From assembly GCA_914767885.1 (NCBI GenBank), contig CAJZBQ010000051.1, positions 124,001-188,000 on the forward strand: a DNA stretch of 64,000 nt, in the 5' to 3' direction. A program made the translations under genes and the position numbers. The stretch's first letter is position 1, and every line of letters starts with the position of its first letter. The notes under the pieces are model-generated. The model saw only the letters and a program-made list of their open reading frames with translations. It had not been told where the DNA came from and ran no database searches. Shown in pieces: positions 52,993 to 63,200 of the stretch. Origin of the DNA: Blepharisma stoltei. Taxonomy: Eukaryota; Ciliophora; Heterotrichea; Heterotrichida; Blepharismidae.

Positions 52993-55814
52993 ATGAAAAT
53001 TCTTAACGTGAAGCTAACTAAAGGGGGAAGAGAGTATCATGCTTCTATAGCAGTCAGCAAAGATATGCCAGTCGAAGAATTCATGAATTTACTATCTGCA
53101 TCACTCCCAATTCCTGATTCAATTATAATAGGTTTTAAGGACATTGAAGGAGTTTTAGTTATCCCCAGCTTAATCTGCAGAGAGCCTGAAATCCTCCGCA
53201 CAGACGACTATGACTTAATTCTCCGTGATAAGTCCCAGCCATCTCGTCCTACCTCTGCAAACCTCAGGCAGCCTGAAGAGCAGCTTTCCCACATCTTGTC
53301 CAGCATCCGGCTAAAGTACCACCTTTCAGAAGACGAGTTTACCAGCCTTCGAAGCTGAATCAGAGAAAATAACCGCACAGTCCATCAAATTTTACAAAAT
53401 TATTTAAGGGAAAATAATGTTGAAGGATTTTCTGACTGAATTTTTAACAGCTCCAGATCACATAGGAAAAATATAGAAAATGACGAAGAGATTAAAGAAG
53501 AATTAAAAATAAACAGAAGCCAAGTAAACTTAGAAAGGCCACAGACCACTAGAGCCAATATGAGACCTATGACGAGAGATGACGATATGAGGCGAGGATA
53601 TCAAAAATATATACAAGTGGTTATAGAGCTAGAACAGAGAGGACTTTTGGACCAAAAAGATTTAGGAGTGATAAAAGCACTTATATTGAGAGACAATAAA
53701 GACGCAATGAGGGAGCTTGGCAGCTATTTTATGCATGGGATATCTTTAGATGAGCTGGGGATAAGGCTTCAAAGAGTAGCTGATAAGCTCAGCTCAGGCA
53801 TGGAGAGGCCGAGTTCTCCAATTCCAAGAAAAAAAGAACTTCACCTACTAGTAGAGTCTTTAGTTAAAGCAAATTTGCCCTCAAAAGAAGATATTGACAT
53901 TTTAAACAATTTAATAGCAGACGAAAATGAATTTGTATTTTCTGCTTTTGACGTGTTTGAAAGTGACAGAGACCAAGAAGAATTAATTGACTCCTTACTA
54001 AGGGCTATAAAAAAACAGAAAAAAAATAATAAAGAGCCATTGCCTAGCAACTCATTTTATCCTGACCCGCCACCTATAGAAACAGCTCCACATACCCAAG
54101 AAATTGATTATAATTTTATGTGGAAAATTATTCAGGATTTTAATATAGGCGAAAACTGGAGTTTTGAGCTAAAAGGAACCTTAAAAGCCCTAATGCAGTC
54201 TGCAAGTAAAATAATGCAGGTAGCTTTTGAGCAGTTTATCAAAAATGAGGATAATGATTTATTAGAGGAGGAGCTAAAAAACATTGTCAATTTGTATTTT
54301 CATGTACTGATGGCACAGTGCTTTACGCCAAGGCATATAAAAATGATAAAAAATCAAGAAAAATTAGGCTCACTAGAAGATATAAGCCAAAAATTCGCAA
54401 ATGATGGAAATGTGTATAAATTTTTTATAGGGATTATTGAGCTGCTAGATTTAAAAGATGTGCAGAATCCAAGAAATAGAATTTTGGAGCACGTGGCGCA
54501 TTTGTTAGAAGATAATGAAAATATAGAAGACCCATTAGACGCGTATGATACTTTGACTAATATTTTGTCGAATTCTAAAAATCTATGCTTATTTATACGA
54601 ATTAACAGCATTTTTTGCTGATAATATAATAAGTAAAGCAGAAATTTTAATTAAATGTAATAGGAATATCAGATTTCAGCCAAATATTGACGAGACTATA
54701 TGAAGACCAAAATCCAGAATTAATTGGAATTATCCAAAGCTACCACAATGGGGCACCTATTGAAGGAGTTGAAGAAGATTTATTAAAATTAATCGCAAAA
54801 AATAAAAATGACGAAGATTTTGGCAGCGATTTAATTGATATTATTCAGTCAGATTTCACAGAAGAGCAGCTATTTTTAATAAGAGATTTAATTTCAAATA
54901 AAGACCCATGCCTTTTTGATGCATATGAAAATTATCAAAATTCCAAAAATAAAGAAGAAGATTTAATAAAGGCTTTAATATACATAAAATGGCCGGAGAC
55001 GAGCGACCCGTCCTTCCGTGGCGGATGTCCTTATGTATACCGGACGTGGTTTTGGATGCGGAGAACTACTCAAGGGAAGAGTTAGCCTCGAGGCGAGAGG
55101 CCCAGCCCAATTTCCGCTGATTTTGGGACTTGGCCCGGGCAGCAGTTTTTCGCATTCTTTTTGCCAGTAGCGCCGAGGCCCAGACTCGGTGCCCGAAAGA
55201 GGCAGGGTGAACTACCTGCCTAGGCTACTTGGTGGCTTAGCTCCGAATCCCGCAAGGGGTTGAGTTCTTTCTTGGAGATAATCCGGGAAAGAGGGGAGGC
55301 GAAGCTCGACACAGATCTCAAGGGCACAAGTCTTTCCAGTCGAAAAGGGTCCCGATCAAAAGGGGCGATCTGGCCAGAGGCGAGCAGGGTTGGGTAGTCA
55401 TGGCCTCGAGTTGGAAATTGATGGTTCCCAGCAAAATCCGTATGACCCAGATCAGGAGGGAAATTGCCACTACCGAGAAACCGGGGATTTCGGCCCGGGC
55501 TCGAGTGCCTTTTAGGGAGCCACCCCGCAGCGGGTCCGCTGCGGAACGCGAAGACTTTGGAAGTAGGGACTATAAACACACAGCTTTAATCTAATTTAAT
55601 AAAGGCTTTAGGAAGCTTAATAAACACCCCAGACAATGAATTTTTGGTATTTATCCAAGAAAATTTCGACGAAGAAAAACAAGAAAAATTGATAAAAATG
55701 ATGAATGAGCAGGATTCCAGGCTAAAATCAGCTATAAGCCTCTATGATTTTACAACAGATAAAGACTCTCTTATAGAAACACTAAATTTCCTACTGAGAG
55801 AAGACCCTAACTAA
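52993..55814 (+). CDS. Helical-repeat protein of unknown function (707 aa), one IES and one retroposon-like insert
   Basis: After removing 54596-54660 and 54978-55610 (insert plus one repeat copy) 2124 nt remain in frame, ending TAA 55812-55814. Residues 1-80 look like a ubiquitin/PB1-type beta-grasp (MKILNVKLTKGGREYHASIA, then FKDIEGVLVIPSLI). The rest is helical, with at least four related ~75-residue modules: LLDQKDLGVIKALILRDNKD.., SKEDIDILNNLIADENE.., TEEQLFLIRDLISNKD.. and DEEKQEKLIKMMNEQDSR... Their common pattern is a helix, a short Asn/Asp turn, an aromatic FxxY-type helix, then Leu-Ile-x-x-Leu. Several Trp are TGA. No named family is recognised. Confidence 0.75.
54596..54660. mobile_element. 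TA-bounded IES, 65 bp
   Basis: Joining TA 54596-54597 and TA 54661-54662 gives Cys-Leu-Phe-Ile-Gly-Ile-Ser-Asp-Phe in frame; unexcised there are TAA stops. Confidence 0.75.
54978..55593 (+). mobile_element. Retroposon-like insert with 17-bp duplication
   Basis: ATTTAATAAAGGCTTTA lies at 54961-54977 and 55594-55610. The 616-bp insert is the most G+C-rich DNA in the window and ends TTAATCTAAT just before the right repeat, as does the 23424-23979 insert; both also hold CCTAGGCTAC. There is no long ORF compatible with TGA=Trp that resembles RT or endonuclease. Excision of one repeat plus the insert restores Lys-Ala-Leu-Gly-Ser-Leu-Ile. Confidence 0.85.
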
Positions 55815-55834
55815 TGACTTTTGCATAAAATTAT

Positions 55835-56978
55835 CTAACTCCCCCTCTCATTTTAAAATATAAATTTTATTTTTTGTATTAGAATTTATAGAATTATATA
55901 AATTTTTAACCCCATCTGTGAAAAAATAGCATTTTTTTGTCTCAAGCAGGAGTAAATATCAATTTTTACTTTCCCTCCCACAATTTTAGCTTCCCCTTCT
56001 GTTGCTGAATTTCCTAGCTCAATTGCAGGGGCTTCTCCAGGGTTAAATGCAGGCAGACCTCTATAAGGGCATCCTGCACACCTAAAAGCGTCTCCTAGAT
56101 GACATCTTCCACAGCTGGAGCTTGGGAGCTCTGAAGGCTTACTAGCGTCTTGCAGCTCTTTAGCTCTACCACATGTGCAGTTTTTACAAGGTTTTGGCTT
56201 AGTCAAACAGTCTTGTTTTGAGGAAAGCTCTTTATATTCTTCGTCTTGCTTTAATAAATCGTCTTCATTGATGGATTCTCCAGGATTTTCTATTGCTGAG
56301 GTCCAGACCGATTTAAGCTCGACAGCTTCTGTTGAGGCTGGCTTTTTTGCTGAAATTTGGCTTGGTGAAAGGGATATATTTGTAAAGCCTGAAAAAATCA
56401 AGGTTCGGCGATGGGTATTAATTTCGTCTTCTGATAGAGGGGATGACAGGTTTATTGAAAAAGTTCCTGAAGGTTGGAGGGCTGTGTAGATAGATTTTAT
56501 GCGAGCAGATAGATGTGGGAGAATTTCTGAGGTAAAAATAAGCTCTTGGGCTGAGTTTGGAGGCAAACTTACTTCCCCCCGTAATAAGCAAATTCTATAA
56601 TCCCTTGCATAAATTTCTTTTTGCTTATTTATGGTAAATTGATTTTAAAATGTTAAAAAAATTTTAACATACCATAGACTCAGTTTTATATATAATGGCA
56701 TGTCAAAATATTTTTGACATTTTAAAATCAATTTACCATAAATAAGCAAAATAAAATATTACCAATACATTATAGCTCATTTGTGGCAAGTTTTTTTTGT
56801 TCACAAAATTTCAAAAATAAAATTTATATGAACGAATTGAAATTTGCTTATTGGGGGTAATAGCCAGATTTTTATTTTTATCAATAAGTAATTTTCAATC
56901 TATTCATATAAACCCTACGAATAAATAAGAATTTACTTATTACTGGAAAGGAATTAGGAGGTTTGATAACTCAGACAT
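55835..56978 (-). CDS. Anamorsin / Dre2 (CIAPIN1), Fe-S assembly protein, three IESs
   Basis: The C-terminal cluster motifs are diagnostic: a CX6CX2CXC set ([17 protein letters not shown]) for the [2Fe-2S] site and [18 protein letters not shown], a CX2CX7CX2C set, followed by GLPAFNPGE. The family works in cytosolic iron-sulfur assembly, taking electrons from Tah18/NDOR1. The N-terminal methyltransferase-like part is short (..[11 protein letters not shown], then LQPSGTFSI). Removing 56879-56954, 56570-56857 and 55836-55952 leaves 663 nt (220 aa) ending GGKVKIDI, the usual kind of C-terminus. Without the last excision 20-odd unrelated residues would be added. The stop TAG is created at the IES junction. 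The first IES, and so the start ATG 56976-56978, is the weakest part. Confidence 0.88.
55836..55952. mobile_element. CTCCC-type MITE/IES with TAA duplication, 117 bp, forms the stop codon
   Basis: TAA-CTCCCCCTCTCATTTT at the left and AAGCAGGAG-TAA at the right. Excision makes the anamorsin frame read Ile-Asp-Ile-stop, with the stop's TA supplied by the retained duplication, and leaves 20 bp between the two convergent genes. Confidence 0.75.
56570..56857. mobile_element. Doubly palindromic MITE/IES, 288 bp
   Basis: Outer ends TTACTTCCCCCCGTAATAAGCAAATT and its inverted mate AATTTGCTTATTGGGGGTAA. A second, perfect ~35-bp inverted repeat (TTGCTTATTTATGGTAAATT..) lies inside at ~56622-56660 and ~56720-56757. 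TA-bounded removal gives Trp-Leu-Leu-Ser-Leu-Pro-Pro-Asn-Ser in the anamorsin gene. Confidence 0.87.
56879..56954. mobile_element. Candidate TA-bounded IES, 76 bp, near the anamorsin start
   Basis: The TA-to-TA cut gives Ser-Asn-Leu-Leu-Lys-Ile-Lys-Ile-Trp in frame and makes the full gene divisible by three. AATAAGTAA occurs inverted at both ends. The protein is poorly conserved here, so other cuts remain possible. Confidence 0.5.
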
Positions 56979-57285
56979 TTATATTATTATAAGCGATGAT
57001 TTTAAATGTAAATAAGCAAGGCAGCTATATAATGAGCAAGCATCAGCTTATTGAGCCAATTAAATTATTATCAATAAGATAGCATGATTTTTTTTTATCT
57101 ATGACTTTTCATAACTAGAATAAAATCTCAAAATATGTAAAAATTAATTAAAAATTCCAAAATTAAATAGCAGCATTTAAATTCATTTTAATTAAATAAT
57201 TCATTAATCAATCCCCAATGAATCATTCTTTCCAGCCTAATCTTTAGCTTTTGCCAAATAAATTCTTTTTCTATATAACTATTAA
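56979..57285. other. Divergent intergenic region
   Basis: About 300 bp of AT-rich DNA between anamorsin (minus) and the coiled-coil gene at 57286 (plus). No gene is seen; it should contain both promoters. Confidence 0.5.
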
Positions 57286-59337
57286 ATGGATAGTAGTTTC
57301 TCATCAAGTAAACAGCTTCATGATTTTTTTAAAGTTTGCTTCCGTGAAAACTGCGAAATCGACGAAGAAGAAGTCACTATTGAAGAAGAAAAGACTCTCG
57401 AAGAACTCAGCCCATATGAGGTTTTTCAAAACTTCAAAGATCTGGTCAATGATTTACTTCAGTTCAAGCGGAAGTTTAAGAAAACCGACAAAGGTGGCCT
57501 GGAAACCCAGTGCGAACAATTAGAAATTTTGCTGCAAAAATTAGAAGCAGAAGCAAGAATCCACTATGGAATAGAGCATCAACTGAAAATTCATATAGAT
57601 ACCTGTCAAAGTAAAGTTGAAGAATTAGAAAAAGCGATAATTGCTTATTCAATTATTATAGAAAAACAGGAGAAAAAAATAAATGATTATGAAAATGAGA
57701 TAAAAAGATTGAAAAAGACAAAAGAAAATTATCATGATGGGCTGGAAGAAAAAATTATTCTAATTTATTGTGATTAAAAATGTAACCCCCCATTTAAATT
57801 TTACAAAATCTAAGATGATTAATTTTAGAAAAAAAAATATTTATAAAACTTTCTGAATATTTTTTGAAATTAATTAATAAAACTATAATTCAAAGTTTTA
57901 ATCTATTTAAATAGCGTTTTCCTGATACTCAGACCTTTAAAATTCCAAAATTTTGTAGAATTTCGATTTAGCGACATTAAGTTACTAAAGCTGTTAAAAT
58001 AAATATAATTTTACGCATAAAAAATAATATTTTTTCAAATTTAAAGGGCTAATTTACCCGAAAATGGTATTTCTGTATTTCCTACTTAAATGGGATAAGA
58101 ATGAGAGGGTGTTAATAATTATTTTTTTTAAAACACAAAATAATAATTTTATTGAGACCCTCTCAGTCTTAAATGATTGGTATAAATTAATAGAAAAGAG
58201 ATTTAAAGAAGAAATTTCTAGCTTACTCTCCCACTCGTAAGCGAGCAAAATTATATGCTTACGCACGACTTTTTTTTAAATTTTATTTTCGATATTTTAA
58301 TTGGACTACTCTTGGAAAATTCTGGGCCGGGAGGAGGGGAGAAAAAGTACAGCCATACCCAGATGGTATCTGTTTTTACCACCCGATAAAGTCCAAATAG
58401 CAATTCGAAAAGACTCCTCTGCAACAATTAGAAGGAGATGATGATCATGATGATTTTTTCAGAAATTATATTTTCAGATCAGAGATTTTATCAGAAAAAC
58501 TAATAATAGATCAGGCTGAGGCTGGTATATGTCAGAAACTTTTATATTTTATCAGAAGTTATTTGAGCGGCCTCTTAGAAGTCTTAGTAATAGCCAGTAA
58601 TCCTTAATCCTTATTTTTTGAAATTAATTTATAAAATACCGTTTAGAATGAAATTTAATAGAATTATCTGGAGACCTTATTATAATAATTATCACTTATG
58701 GCTTTGCTCATTTACAGAGCCGGATTTAGTAGAAAATCATAAGCAAGAAAACGGAAGAGACATGGACAGAACTGTATTTAAAACTTTTGACCACAAAAGA
58801 GTGCTAAGAAATGATAAATCTGCTTTAAGATTCGAAGAATTTGTGAAATTAAAATCAATGTTAGAAGATAAAAGTAAAGAGTTAGAAGTAATGAAAGAAA
58901 AATATAAAAAGGTAAAATCGGACGAAAAAACAAGCACCGTTGAAAGAAAAGCAAATATGCATAGGACTGAGTATATTTATATATATATAAATAATTTTTA
59001 TTACAATTATATAAATAATATCTTCCTTATTACGAAATATTCATATAAAAATTTATATGACATTAAATTTCCTGAAGCAAAAAATTTTGCAACTAATCGA
59101 GAAAATGGCTTTTTACGAAAATCAGCTACAAATTTATTAGAAATGATGAAAAAAAACTATAAAACTAGAGCTGTTCAGAAATTAGCAAATGAAAAAAGCA
59201 GAGATATAAGCACCGATAGAAGAGACCACGAGCTGCTGCATATAAGGTCTATTTCTGATCAAATAAGATCAGAATCTTTGCCAAGTTATCGTGGACCTAA
59301 AAGAAATACCGGAGAAACTTATACCTTTATTAATTAG
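57286..59337 (+). CDS. Coiled-coil protein, unknown, with a ~1-kb IES
   Basis: ATG 57286. The N-terminal ~160 residues are acidic then coiled coil (ECEQ-type heptads: QCEQLEILLQKLEAEARI, EELEKAIIAYSIIIEKQEKK). The frame stops in AT-rich DNA and resumes in a second block (HKQENGRDMDRTVFKTFDHK, then LKSMLEDKSKELEVMKEKYKK) that has no good ATG. Removing 57761-58726 gives 1086 nt, 361 aa, in frame. A further AT-rich Tyr/Ile/Asn-rich stretch (58975-59068) looks like an in-frame IES. The C-terminus is basic (SLPSYRGPKRNTGE). No family is recognised. Confidence 0.65.
57761..58726. mobile_element. 966-bp IES with decayed MITE ends inside
   Basis: TA 57761-57762 joined to TA 58727-58728 gives Ile-Ile-Leu-Val-Glu-Asn in frame. 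Inside are TAACCCCCC at 57783, a TTACTCTCCC end at ~58227 followed by a GTAAGCGAGC / GCTTACGC hairpin, and a right end (TTTGCTC..GAG..GGATTTA) that looks like a decayed CTCCC-type terminus, so several insertions may be stacked. Confidence 0.65.
58975..59068. mobile_element. Candidate in-frame AT-rich IES in the coiled-coil gene
   Basis: A Tyr/Ile/Asn/Phe-only translation with almost no G or C interrupts a charged coiled-coil protein (..NMHRTE / IKFPEAKNF..). TA is present near both edges, but the stretch is open, so frame cannot fix the ends. Confidence 0.4.
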
Positions 59338-59454
59338 TACCTATTTTTTAAAAAATTAAAAAAAATTACTGCACCCCCTTCAATTAGGAATAATTTTTAA
59401 TCATAATTGTGTGAATAAATAGGGGAGCTTCATTATTTATATACAAAAAATCTG

Positions 59455-60153
59455 ATGGCATCTTCACAGTCCCAAACTAAAGCTTTATCATTTATCCCGG
59501 TCAATTTAAGACTTGTCCACGAAATTACTCAAAAAGGTGAACCGTTTACCCTAGATTCAGAGCCCGTTGAATGAATTGACTTTGTAAGCCGCGTCACAGC
59601 TTATCGAGAGACTAACAAAGCGATTTTTCTGACTTTCCAGGACGAATTTGCAGAGTTTTATGGAATTATTTATAGAAAAGATGAAAATACCCAGCCAAGA
59701 GCTATAAAAGGCTATCATCACACTGATGGAGGATATGCCCATGTTATAGGAAATATCGCTAATTTTGAAGATGGGCCGAAATGTATAGTCCAAGCTATAG
59801 AAAACGTAAAAATTTACGAATATGTCCATTACCACAGGACAAAAGTCCTTTGAAGCTATCTTGTCAGGAATAAAGTTCTGCATTGCCCTTTAGAAAGTTT
59901 GATAGAAATTCCACGTGAAACCCCTAAAATTACTCCTAAAATTAATGACACAGATATGGAGCATTTAAGCCTCGAGCAGGCTGAAGTACTGAACGTTATA
60001 AGGAAAAGAGGAAATCAGCTAGGAATCAATAGAGATGAAATTGCGAGTATTGTGAAAAACAAAGTTAGAAAATTAGATGAAGTCTTAGACGAGTTGGTGA
60101 ATTTTGGATTTTTATATACAGAAAGTGATAATAATATATACTTTTATACTTAA
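59455..60153 (+). CDS. RPA2: Replication protein A 32-kDa subunit (RPA2-like)
   Basis: 232 aa, no interruption. Residues ~15-150 form an OB fold of RPA32 type (SFIPVNLRLVHEITQK.., Ile-Asp-Phe-Val-Ser-Arg-Val-Thr-Ala.., LTFQDEFAEFYGIIY.., AHVIGNIANF..). Residues ~165-232 form the C-terminal winged helix (SLEQAEVLNVIRKRG.., ASIVKNKVRKLDEVLDELV) that in other eukaryotes docks repair and replication factors. TGA codons at Trp41-like and other sites. RPA32 binds single-stranded DNA with RPA70 and RPA14. The N-terminal phospho-region is short (about 10 residues). Neighbours give no extra hint. Confidence 0.88.
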
Positions 60154-60270
60154 TTTCTTGAAATTAAAAAAAATCTGTAAAAAATTGTTTTAAATATATT
60201 TTTATTATTTTTTCTATTATAGATATTATAAATTAATATAAAATAAAAATTATTCTTTATCAATTAAGAT

Positions 60271-63200
60271 TTAGTAAAATTCGTGGGATTTATTTTTTAG
60301 ATTTTGATAATGGCCTATCAAAACTTCTAGCAAGCTATCTATGCATATTTTGTCGGAATCACCATTTAAAGCACCCTTTTTCAATGAATCAGAAGGCTCT
60401 TTTATGGTATCAATCTCATTTTTCAAGTTTTCTCATTCTTCCTTCGACAATTTTTCCTCAAAAAGTGACTTTGTGCTTGCAATTGCTTTTGAATAGGGTA
60501 TATACAGATCACTAGCACCATCATCAGTAGGAACAAAAGTGCCAATATTAGTTGTGTTGATAAATTCCACAGTTTTTAAATAAAAATCTAAATCATCTAT
60601 TTTATAATCCCCATACACTCCCACAAATTTCAAAAAATTTCTAACTCTGTTAGAAGACTCAGAGTAGCATATAGCTGATAATATAACTTCTTTAAATTTG
60701 TCTTCAGCCACACTCTTTAGTCCATATTTTTGTAATAATTCATCATATAATAATTATAATAAATAATCATTTTTGCTTATTTATAAAAATATCAGTGAAT
60801 ATTCATAATAAATTTATATAAATCATTTCACATAAATCAACTTTTTTAATTGATGGATATTCATCAATTAATAAAGTTCTTGCTGTGTACATAGAATATA
60901 TTAATTTCATTAAAGTTTTCTTTGACAAAGTTGGCTTTAAATTTGGTTTTCTTTAGGGTGCGTGCCTTTTCCTCCTGATTTTTGGTAGTGAGATATTTCC
61001 TCTGCAATATTTGGTCGAAATTTTGTCTCCGTGTCAAATGACAGTGTATTTTTGATAGTGTGCATTTCTCCGAAGTACATTTGCTCCAAAATTTTAAATA
61101 GTGGGACATTCGCCGAAATTTAACAGTTTTTTTTGTGGTCAAATGTCTTACTATCAAAAAGCTTCAGCCAATTTTCGATTAAATGTACTTCGGTGAAATG
61201 AACACTATCAAAAGTGAACGATCATTGGACCTGCACCCAATTTTTTACTAGTGAGAAATGGAGCAAATATCTCAAGAGTAAAAAAAATTTCGACGAAATT
61301 TCCAGAGGAAATGTCTCGCTAAAAAAGTCCCCAATCAAATGATATGGTACCCTTTCTTTTTCAGCTTTTTGGACAGCCAATAATAGGATTTTGGAAGAGG
61401 GATGATGCTTTTTTGAAATTTGTTTTTTATTTGCAAATTGTCTTGGTTTTGTAGCAATTTTTTTATGTCATTGTCGTGAGCTAAGCTTAATTCTGTCTTC
61501 TATGTTATAGGCAGAATTTTTTTCTTCTTCTTCAGGGATGATGATTGTGGATTTATTTTCTTCTTTAAATTGGGAATTATCTTCATAAAAATCGGTTTGT
61601 GTGCATAATGATACAGGGTAATGGGATTTATTTATATCTTTGTCAAATAGATTATCGATAGAAATTCTTAGCTTATTAGCTTCTTTTTTAAGAATTTCTT
61701 CAGAAATATCACCATTTAAATTGCTTGGGTTGGAAAAATAGGAATTTATGAGAGTTTTCAGTTTTTTAATTTTTCCAAGTAGATTTGAAAAATTTGAGTC
61801 ATCTACAAAATTTACTTTCTGAGTTAAATTTAAAGAATTTGTGCTGTTTTCAAGAGTTTGAGACAAATTATTCTTATATTCTTCTCTGTTTTCAGCTTTA
61901 TCACTACTTTTTTGATGCTCCGAAACTGCTTTTATAAACCCATCTTTATTTTCTTGATATTTTTCTTCATCTATTTTTATCTCTTCATTTCTATTTTCTT
62001 TTTCTTCCATTTCATTCGGCAATTTTTTAAAAAATTCTTGGGTTTGCTTCATCATTTTAGATTGTCTTCCTACCACATCTGAGGCTGCCTTAATTAAATC
62101 CCCAATAATTTTTACAAATATTTTTGACAAGCTCAAGCTTTCTATTTTTTTTTCATATTTTGCAAGCTGCTGTCCAGTAAAATTCAACTTTTCTCTATCG
62201 ATTTCAATAACATCTATATAAGTTTTAATTTCTTTTTTTCTATCAAATTCAGTCTGTGTCTCTATTTCAACCATTTCAATTTTTACCTTCTCCTCATTAT
62301 TTTCCATATTTTTTTCAAAATTCTCATCATTGCTTTCTTGTGATGTTGCACTTTTACAGATCACAAGCGTGACCTCATGCTCTTCTTCATTCTCACTAAG
62401 CGGGGGCAAAGTCAATAATTCTTTTTTATTTTTTTCCATATTTGATATATAATTTGTTATGAATTTCCTGAAACCTTTTATTAAAGTCGACATCCAATTG
62501 ACTTGCTCACAATTAAAAGCTGGACTTATAGTAAATTCTTCGAAATTTTCTAATAAAATTGCCCGACTATTTAAATAGTCTAATTTTTCTTTTGAAATTA
62601 CTATATTGTCGAATAATTTGTCGTCGCCTGTAAAAGTAGATCTTTCTCTATGTTTTGACATAAACATTGGAGGCAGCGAAAATTCTCTTTTAAACGACGT
62701 TCGCCTTGTAAATTCAAGAGGCTCTTCATCAATAGGCTGAAGAATTTTTTCATCTTCCATTGTACAGGTTGAAACCGTCCTATAGCTAACTGGATTTATT
62801 AAATTTCCTTTTTCGTCCCTACTTTTCCATTGAATAATGCTCACATTTTGCTGCCTTGTTAAAGTTTGCAATGCCATATTAATTTCTCTGGCTTTAGCTT
62901 TTTCTTCATTTAATTCATTTCTTAAGCTTTCTATTTCTTGTGACTGCTCACTAATGACTTTGCTAGATTTTCTTAATTCTCCATTGATATCTGAGTATTT
63001 TTTTGTGACCACATTAAGTTTTTCTTCGTAATTTTTTTGGTTTTTCGATACAAGCTCTTTAAATCTTTGTTTTAGGTCTTCAATTTCTTCAGAAAATTTA
63101 TTTTTATTTTTTGAGTTTATTCTAAAATAAAAATAAATTTTTTTCAATTTTTATGATTAATAGCTGTTTTCTATTAGAATATCCTGAATTTTTAATTAAT

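Noticed and set aside
55220-55579. 119-aa minus-strand ORF in the GC-rich insert as a gene
   Set aside because: No family features; long chance ORFs are expected in GC-rich DNA, and the insert has a clean target duplication.
60864-61157. 97-aa basic ORF on the minus strand
   Set aside because: It lies wholly inside the foldback IES and overlaps its inverted arm; composition and position fit chance.
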